Shown: positions 6,664 through 11,830 of the stretch, in pieces | Layout: each line of letters starts with the position of its first letter | How positions within the stretch are numbered: position 1 is the stretch's first letter | Source: Anaerolineales bacterium | GTDB lineage: Bacteria; Chloroflexota; Anaerolineae; Anaerolineales; DRMV01 | Length of the DNA: 11,830 nucleotides | NCBI GenBank assembly: GCA_026991215.1 | Contig: JALXBY010000322.1 | Coordinates: forward strand, 1-11,830 | Direction of reading: 5' to 3' | The notes under the pieces: generated by a model | Told to the model about the DNA's origin: nothing | Database searches by the model: none | The model's input: the letters and a program-made list of their open reading frames with translations, nothing else | Made by a program: the position numbers and the translations under genes

Positions 6664-8250
6664 TTACGCCACCGCGTCCTCCCGCGGCGGCACCAGCGGC
6701 CCCTGGCCTTTGGTGGGCAGTTCAGGCATCCTGGGGCCGGGCAGACCCAGATGCTCGGCCAGGGCCGCCCGCAGCGCGATGCGGTCGTCCCAGGGGTATT
6801 CGGTTTCCCCAAAGCACATGGATTGTTCGTGGCCCTTGCCGCAGACCAGCACGGTATCCCCTTCCCGGGCCAGGCGCACCGCCAGCCGGATGGCCTCGCC
6901 CCGGTCCGGCACCCGGAACACGGTTTCCCCCTCCACCGCGCCCTGGGCCAGCGCGCCTTCCAGCATCTCCTCCAGGATGGCTTCCAGGGACTCGGTGCGG
7001 GGGTCCTCCGCGGTGAGGATGGTGATGTCCGCGAGGCGGGCCGAGACCTCGGCCATCATGCGACGTTTGGCCCGGTCCCGCAGGCCGGCCGAACCGAACA
7101 CCGCGATGACCCGGCCCTTCGTCCAGGGGCGGACGGCCTGCAGCGCGGCTTCCAGGGCCTTGGGCGTGTGGGCAAAGTCCACGATCGCGGTGAACCGCTG
7201 GCCCATTTCGATGCGCTCCATCCGACCGGGCAGGCCGGGGAAGCGGGCCACGGCCTCCTGCGCGGCCGGGGCCGGAACGAGCAGCCCCACCACCGTCGTG
7301 GCCCAGGCAGCCAGGATGTTTCCCACGTTGTACTCGCCGACCAGGGGGCTTTCGATGTCCAGCCGGTGGCCGGGGCCAATCAGGCGGAAGCGCAGCCCTC
7401 CAGGACCGCTGTGCACATCTTCGGCCCGCACGTCGGCCTGGGCCGAACGGCCAAAGGTCAGGACCGGGCCGGGCGCATAGCGCCGCAGGAACTCCAGGAT
7501 GTCGGGCTGGTCCTGGTTGAGCACGGAAAGGCGGAGGTTGCCCCGGGCTTTGGGGGGCGTTTCGGCCAGCAGGAAGAGCAGCCGGGCCTTGGCCGCCCGG
7601 TAAGCGGTGTAAGAGCCGTGGTAGTCCAGGTGCTCATGGGTGATGTTGGTCACCACCGCGACGTCAAAGTACGCCGCGTCCACCCGGTACTGGTCCAGCC
7701 CATGGGATGTGGCCTCGATGACCGCGTGGGTCAGGCCGTTTTCCACCATCTCCGCCAGGTACGCCTGCACCGTGATGGGGTCCGGCGTGGTGACGTGCAG
7801 CCCGGTTGGGAGTTGTCGGCGGCCCAGGTCGGCCTGAATGGTGGAAATCAGACCGGTGGGGTGCCCCGCGTGCCGCAGGATGTGCCAGATGAGGGTGGCG
7901 GTGGTGGTCTTGCCGTCGGTGCCCGTTACGCCAATCACGGTGAGTCGGCGACCGGGGAAGTCGTAAAAGGCCGCCGCGAGGTAGGCCGCGGCCTGCCGGG
8001 GGTTCTGCACCCGGACGTAAGGCACGGGCAGCCGCAGGGGGTACAGGCCCACCACGGCCACGGCCCCCCGTTCGATGGCGTCATGGATGAAGGAGTGGCC
8101 ATCCTGGAACACGCCGGGCACCGCGATGAACACGTACCCCGGTTTGACCTGGCGGGAATCCAGGGCCAGGCCCTGGACCTCCACGTCCTGGTCGGGCATG
8201 GCCAGCACGCCCGGCACGTATTCCAGGAGGGAAAACAACGTACGGGTCAT
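6664..8250 (-). CDS. murE: MurE-type UDP-MurNAc-tripeptide synthetase
   Basis: MurE ligases add the third residue of the peptidoglycan stem peptide (a diamino acid) to UDP-MurNAc-L-Ala-D-Glu, using ATP in the cytoplasm. The 528-aa protein shows the three Mur ligase domains. The N-terminal nucleotide-binding part has DSRQVKPGYVFIAVPG (31-46). The ATP-binding P-loop is VTGTDGKTTT (108-117), with TTPDP (154-158), Glu179-Ala-Thr-Ser and the presumed carbamylated Lys221 (YRAAKARLL). The C-terminal domain carries VDFAHTPKALE (357-367), GSAGLRDRAKRR (386-397) and GKGHEQ (471-476). The diamino-acid selectivity motif, DNPR in meso-DAP enzymes, reads EDPR at 415-418. A tail of about 25 residues extends past the usual end. 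I place the start at ATG 8250, where homology begins. Only a weak CAGG precedes it, and a heptamer array separates it from a good AAGGAG. The frame stays open to a TTG at 8397 overlapping the neuB stop. Confidence 0.88.
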   Translation of the reverse strand: MTRTLFSLLEYVPGVLAMPDQDVEVQGLALDSRQVKPGYVFIAVPGVFQDGHSFIHDAIERGAVAVVGLYPLRLPVPYVRVQNPRQAAAYLAAAFYDFPGRRLTVIGVTGTDGKTTTATLIWHILRHAGHPTGLISTIQADLGRRQLPTGLHVTTPDPITVQAYLAEMVENGLTHAVIEATSHGLDQYRVDAAYFDVAVVTNITHEHLDYHGSYTAYRAAKARLLFLLAETPPKARGNLRLSVLNQDQPDILEFLRRYAPGPVLTFGRSAQADVRAEDVHSGPGGLRFRLIGPGHRLDIESPLVGEYNVGNILAAWATTVVGLLVPAPAAQEAVARFPGLPGRMERIEMGQRFTAIVDFAHTPKALEAALQAVRPWTKGRVIAVFGSAGLRDRAKRRMMAEVSARLADITILTAEDPRTESLEAILEEMLEGALAQGAVEGETVFRVPDRGEAIRLAVRLAREGDTVLVCGKGHEQSMCFGETEYPWDDRIALRAALAEHLGLPGPRMPELPTKGQGPLVPPREDAVA

Positions 8251-8261
8251 GGCCTGAGGCG

Positions 8262-8387
8262 GCGGTCGGTGGTCGGCAGTCGGCGGTCGGCGGTCCGCAG
8301 TCGGCAGTCGGCGGTCCGCGGTCCGCAGTCCGCTGTCCGCTGTCCGCTGACTGCTGACTGCTGACTGCTGTCTGCTGACTGCTGTCT
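8262..8387. repeat. Array of 18 degenerate heptamers between neuB and murE
   Basis: Eighteen uninterrupted 7-bp units follow each other without spacers. Read on the plus strand they run from GCGGTCG-type units near murE, through GCAGTCC and GCTGTCC, to GCTGACT and GCTGTCT near neuB. Read in the murE direction they fit NGACNGC and grade from AGTCAGC to CGACCGC. The gradual change along the array looks like local expansion by slippage or unequal exchange followed by drift. Three units equal 21 bp, so the array stays open in frame with murE. It would encode a heptapeptide-like repeat (TADRRLP, TADRRPP, TADHRPP) if translation began upstream. It is not a CRISPR array. Confidence 0.92.
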
Positions 8388-8393
8388 GCTCCT

Positions 8394-9302
8394 TCAATCG
8401 CCCAGCGTGCCTGGCGAGGGCGGTTCGATGAAGCGGCGGAGTTTCTTCATGGCCGAGAGTTCCGAGGGGTACACCCGCTTGATGCCATCACCCAGGGCCT
8501 GTTCGGTGACCCGGATGTACTTGACCAGTTTGGCCATGCCCCCCGGTTCCACCGAGGCGGCCTGGTCACTGCCCCACATGGCCCGGTCCAGGGTGAAGTG
8601 CCGTTCCACCAGGCTGGCGCCCAAAGCCACGGCCACCACCGTGGTCACCAGGCCCACCTCGTGGCCCGAATAGCCGATGGGGATGGTGGGGAACTCCTTG
8701 CGCAGGGTCTGAATCACCCGCAGGTTGAGTTCCGAGGGGTCGCAGGGGTAGGTGCTGGTGGTGTGCAGCAGCATCAGGTTTTCCTCACCCAGCACCCGGA
8801 CCGCGTCGCGAATCTGTTCCATGGTGGACATGCCGGTGGAAAGCAGCACGGGACGGCCGGTCTTGCGCACGTAGCGGAGCAGCTCATGGTCCGTCAGCGC
8901 GGCCGAGGGGATTTTGTACACCGGCGGGTCGAACTGCTCCATGAAGTCCACCGAGGGGATGTCCCACACCGACGCGAACCAGGTGATGCCCCGCTCCTTG
9001 CAGTACCGGTCGATTTCCCGGTACTCTTCCTCCCCGAATTCCACCTTCTTGCGGTATTCGATGTAGGGGATGTAGCCCCACGGGGTTTCCCGCATGATGT
9101 TCCACATCTCCTTGGGCGTGGCGATTTCCGGGGTGCGCTTCTGGAACTTGACCGCGTCCACCCCGGCCCAGATGGCCGCGTCGATCATGCGCTTGGCCAG
9201 TTCCAGGCTGCCGTTGTGGTTGATGCCGATTTCCGCCACGATGTAGGTGGGGTAACCGTCACCGACCCAGCGGTCGCCGATTTTTATCGCCTGACGGGGC
9301 AT
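8394..9302 (-). CDS. neuB: NeuB-family N-acetylneuraminate/nonulosonate synthase without SAF domain
   Basis: NeuB-type enzymes condense phosphoenolpyruvate with an N-acetylated hexose (ManNAc or a 2,4-diacetamido sugar) to form sialic, legionaminic or pseudaminic acid. The 302-aa protein is the TIM barrel: AEIGINHNG (23-31), VKFQ (51-54), YKIPSAALTDHELL (129-142), RPVLLSTGMST (150-160), TSTYPCDP (182-189), GYSGH (210-214) and ERHFTLDRAMWGSDQAASVEP (233-253). His214 and His235 match the metal ligands of characterised NeuB, and Lys52 and Lys130 match PEP-binding lysines. The common motif GPDH reads GSDQ here. The protein stops near KKLRRF, so the C-terminal antifreeze-like SAF domain of about 60 residues is absent. 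ATG 9302 has AGGAGGAGG about 7-8 nt upstream. Its stop is embedded in TGAAGGAG, directly before the murE heptamer array. The sugar made cannot be told from sequence. Confidence 0.88.
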   Translation of the reverse strand: MPRQAIKIGDRWVGDGYPTYIVAEIGINHNGSLELAKRMIDAAIWAGVDAVKFQKRTPEIATPKEMWNIMRETPWGYIPYIEYRKKVEFGEEEYREIDRYCKERGITWFASVWDIPSVDFMEQFDPPVYKIPSAALTDHELLRYVRKTGRPVLLSTGMSTMEQIRDAVRVLGEENLMLLHTTSTYPCDPSELNLRVIQTLRKEFPTIPIGYSGHEVGLVTTVVAVALGASLVERHFTLDRAMWGSDQAASVEPGGMAKLVKYIRVTEQALGDGIKRVYPSELSAMKKLRRFIEPPSPGTLGD

Positions 9303-9383
9303 GGATGCACCTCCTCCTGGATGACATGTGACAGGGGGTTGGCGAGCATCTCGCGGGGCGTTTCCGGGCAGGCGGGGCTTCCC

Positions 9384-10508
9384 TTAATGAAAGCCTTCCC
9401 ATTCTACCGCCATCCGATAAGCCCCGTCCAGACGGCGGAGGTGCTCCGGCCAGCGGGCCTGGACTTCGGCCCGGCGTCGGGCGGCCGCGCGCATGCGCTT
9501 CAGGGCCGCGCGCGGCAGGCGGGCCATCCGCACCATGGCTTCGGCCAGCGCGTCTGGGTCCTCCACCGGCACCAGGAAGCCCTCCATGCCTGGGGTTACC
9601 CATTCCCGGTTGCCGGGGATGTCGCTCACCACCGCGGGCAGGCCCACGGCCAGGGCCTGCATGAGGGAAACCGAGGACCCATCGCTGCGGGAAACACTTA
9701 CGTAAGCGTCACCGGCCCGGAGGTAGTCGGGCAGTGCGGCTTCGGGCACCCGGCCCACGAGGAACACCGTGGCTTCCAGGCCGTGCCGGGCCAGGTAGCG
9801 CCGCACCCAGGGGGCCAGGGGGCCATCCCCCACAAGAAGCAGGCGCAGGTTGGGGACGCGGCGCAACGCCCGGCGGAACCCCTCCAGCGCGGTGGGCAGG
9901 CCGTAGAAGCGGCTCCAGGTCCGCACGTGCACCCAAAGGAACGCATCCTGGGGTAGGCCAAGCCGACCCCGCACCTGGGAAGGTCCTGGGGAAAAGCGCG
10001 CCAGGTCCGTCCCCCAGGGGAAGACCACCACCCGCGACCAGGGCACGCCCCAGGCATGGAGCCGTTCGGCCACCGCGCGGCAATCGGCCAGGACCAGGGT
10101 GCTGCGGGCAAGCACCCAACCTATGAGCAGCCGCAGCCAGGGCTTGCGTTGCGCGTGCCAGAGCACGTCCGACCCCCAGGAGATGCTCACCAGGGGCCGC
10201 CAGCCCAGCAGGGCCGGGCCCAGGGGTCCCCAGGGCAGCGGCCCCGCGTGAATCAGGTCGGGCCGGAGCCGCTCCAGGGTCCTTCGCAGCGCGTGCAGCC
10301 AGGGGAAGAACCCGCGCGGGGCCAGCCGCGGCACGCCTTCGACCCGCACCACGCCCGGAGGCAGGTCGGAAGCCGCAGGCCCCCGGCCCGAAAGGGGGAG
10401 ATAGAAGGGTTGGTGCCCCAACTGCACCATGCCCGCCAGAAAGCGCGCGTCGTGGGGACTCCAACCCTGGGTCATGTAGAGCACGCGGAGGCCGGTGTCT
10501 TTCTTCAT
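9384..10508 (-). CDS. GT4-family (GT-B fold) glycosyltransferase
   Basis: A 374-aa soluble or membrane-associated glycosyltransferase of the GT-B fold. It uses a nucleotide-activated sugar and most likely acts in envelope polysaccharide or glycan assembly. The N-terminal acceptor domain (about 8-175) contains LRPDLIHAG (81-89), SISWGSD (108-114) and VVFPWGTDLARFSPG (161-175). The C-terminal donor domain has LLLVGDGPLAPWV (223-235) and DAYVSVSRSDGSSVSLMQALAVGLPAVVSD (267-296), then GNREWV. The EX7E motif of GT4 enzymes is altered to Asp276...Gln284. ATG 10508 has only a weak AGGA nearby, and an in-frame ATG at residue 12 is less plausible because it would cut the first strand. It is the first gene of a minus-strand run with neuB (81 bp apart), murE and the PepSY gene, and it is divergent from the malic enzyme gene. 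Donor and acceptor are unknown. Confidence 0.85.
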   Translation of the reverse strand: MKKDTGLRVLYMTQGWSPHDARFLAGMVQLGHQPFYLPLSGRGPAASDLPPGVVRVEGVPRLAPRGFFPWLHALRRTLERLRPDLIHAGPLPWGPLGPALLGWRPLVSISWGSDVLWHAQRKPWLRLLIGWVLARSTLVLADCRAVAERLHAWGVPWSRVVVFPWGTDLARFSPGPSQVRGRLGLPQDAFLWVHVRTWSRFYGLPTALEGFRRALRRVPNLRLLLVGDGPLAPWVRRYLARHGLEATVFLVGRVPEAALPDYLRAGDAYVSVSRSDGSSVSLMQALAVGLPAVVSDIPGNREWVTPGMEGFLVPVEDPDALAEAMVRMARLPRAALKRMRAAARRRAEVQARWPEHLRRLDGAYRMAVEWEGFH

Positions 10509-10535
10509 GTCCTGCCAAAGGTGAAATCTGTCGCG

Positions 10536-10583
10536 TACAGGTGGCGGGGGTTTGGGGTTAGTATGTTACAGGTACGTCCCTGT
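10536..10583. promoter_or_regulatory. Candidate operator repeats in divergent intergenic region
   Basis: The 101-bp gap between the GT4 gene and the malic enzyme gene holds TACAGGT twice (10536-10542 and 10567-10573), 31 bp apart, close to three helical turns. The second copy also forms an inverted repeat, ACAGG-6 nt-CCTGT (10568-10583). TAGTAT (10559-10564) could be a -10 box for the malic enzyme gene, but no good -35 is present. These are plausible regulator sites for one or both divergent genes. All are short. Confidence 0.28.
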
Positions 10584-10609
10584 GCACTCAGCCGCATGGA
10601 GGTGCTTCC

Positions 10610-11830
<1,221 letters not shown>

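Noticed and set aside
6648..6665. AAAGCC-GGTG-GGCTTT hairpin followed by TTTTT after murE
   Set aside because: The T run is on the plus strand, where no gene ends; on the murE strand the hairpin is short and followed by only TTT before G.
6655..8364. Long plus-strand open frame opposite murE
   Set aside because: It is the antisense of the murE frame, has a His/Gln/Gly-rich composition and no recognisable motif.
8262..8387. CRISPR array
   Set aside because: Units are contiguous 7-mers without spacers, and no cas genes are present.
8251..8397. TTG at 8397 as the normal murE start
   Set aside because: It has no good RBS and would add 49 repeat-encoded residues not found in MurE proteins; kept only as an alternative in the findings.
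8598..9956. 452-codon plus-strand frame across neuB and the GT4 gene
   Set aside because: It is antisense to two well-supported genes, spans their intergenic gap and has no domain signature.

Overview
The window reads as chromosomal DNA of a high-GC bacterium that uses strong GGAGG-type ribosome binding sites. I favour a Chloroflexota (Anaerolineae-like, perhaps thermophilic) origin. The grounds are the GatA variant, an atypical MurE, a Met/Gly-rich PepSY protein and arrays of degenerate 7-bp repeats. No rRNA or other taxonomic marker is present, so this is inference.

Left part (1-3046): a Trp-rich membrane protein of unknown function (20-769, minus) is transcribed divergently from gatA (954-2537, plus), with a 184-bp regulatory gap between them. 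gatA overlaps by 4 bp a small nucleotidyltransferase of the MNT type (2534-2962). A short array of degenerate heptamers (2994-3043) follows.

Middle part (3047-5598): a large polytopic GT39-like glycosyltransferase and a 192-aa protein resembling Imm11/DUF1629 immunity proteins. Both look more AT-rich than their neighbours and may be acquired. A clear hairpin terminator (5559-5598) lies between this plus-strand block and the converging minus-strand block.

Right part (5618-10508, minus): in transcription order, a GT4 glycosyltransferase, a NeuB-type sialic/nonulosonic acid synthase lacking the usual C-terminal SAF domain, a MurE-type Mur ligase with an altered substrate motif, and a membrane-anchored PepSY-like protein with a Met/Gly-rich repeat. 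This is a cell-envelope group. An 18-unit heptamer array (8262-8387) sits between neuB and murE, exactly between an orphan AAGGAG and the likely murE ATG. The PepSY gene has a leader in which its Shine-Dalgarno sequence can pair with an upstream anti-SD. At the right end a malic enzyme gene (10610 onward, plus) is divergent from the GT4 gene and runs off the window.

The most unusual points are the heptamer array interrupting the murE translation start, the SD-sequestering leader of the Met-rich PepSY gene, the orphan immunity-like protein, and the non-canonical features of NeuB and MurE. I did not find a complete novel defence or mobile system. No stretch above 300 bases lacks a gene; positions 1-19 hold nothing recognisable.
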